DNA of 5,162 bases from CAZHDB01 sp964531225 (GTDB lineage Archaea > Thermoproteota > Thermoprotei_A > Sulfolobales > Desulfurococcaceae), in the NCBI GenBank assembly GCA_964531225.1, contig CAZHDB010000058.1, forward strand, positions 1 through 5,162, written 5' to 3'. Both the position numbers and the translations under genes were made by a program. Under the pieces are notes generated by a model. It searched no databases. It saw nothing but the letters and a program-made list of their open reading frames with translations, and was not told where the DNA came from. Below are positions 5,149-5,162 of this stretch, one piece after another. Positions within the stretch are counted from its first letter, which is position 1. Each line of letters starts with the position of its first letter.

Positions 5149-5162
5149 GTGCATGAATGGGC
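5149..5162 (+). CDS. hypA: HypA, hydrogenase nickel-insertion protein (first codons only)
   Basis: Only five codons are visible. From GTG 5149 they read Met-His-Glu-Trp followed by GC, which must be Ala, matching the MHEWA start typical of archaeal HypA. HypA binds nickel through its N-terminus and the invariant His2 and delivers it, with HypB, to the hydrogenase large subunit. An in-frame ATG sits directly upstream at 5146 and would add a residue, giving Met-Val-His-Glu-Trp. The GTG start is preferred because it keeps His at position 2. Position right after hypD, a common hyp cluster order, supports the call. With so little sequence, this rests on the motif and context. Confidence 0.7.

Overview
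The window looks like chromosomal DNA from a thermophilic archaeon, probably a low-GC member of the Thermoproteota (Crenarchaeota). Supporting signs are AT-rich DNA throughout (judged by eye), heavy use of AGA/AGG for Arg and ATA for Ile, GGTG-type Shine-Dalgarno sequences, frequent GTG and TTG starts, a class III (archaellin/pilin-type) signal peptide on a solute receptor, and a HypA start of the MHEWA type. Genus-level placement is not possible from this sequence alone.

Region 1 (1-3035, + strand) is one operon, tctC-tctB-tctA, encoding a tripartite tricarboxylate transporter (TTT family). This is a secondary, ion-driven, binding-protein-dependent carboxylate uptake system. The receptor TctC runs off the left edge of the window. 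The small membrane subunit TctB and the large membrane subunit TctA are each split into two reading frames. Both breaks need a -1 change, and both end in the same four-base TTGA stop/start overlap. Joined across the breaks, the proteins have normal family lengths (about 161 and 502 residues). The TctA break lies between its two pseudo-repeated halves. The split genes may be decaying, may be made as coupled half-proteins, may be joined by frameshifting, or may reflect sequencing errors at short homopolymers. The sequence alone cannot decide.

Region 2 (3036-3153) is a short, very AT-rich intergenic stretch between convergent genes, with small direct and inverted repeats.

Region 3 (3154-3873, - strand) encodes a 239-residue membrane protein of unknown family, with an extracellular domain carrying three N-glycosylation sequons.

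Region 4 (3874-5162) starts with a divergent promoter region, followed by hypD, the [NiFe]-hydrogenase iron-centre maturation factor. The first codons of hypA, the nickel-insertion factor, are visible at the right edge. The organism therefore very probably makes a [NiFe]-hydrogenase. The sequence gives no functional link between the hyp genes and the transporter.
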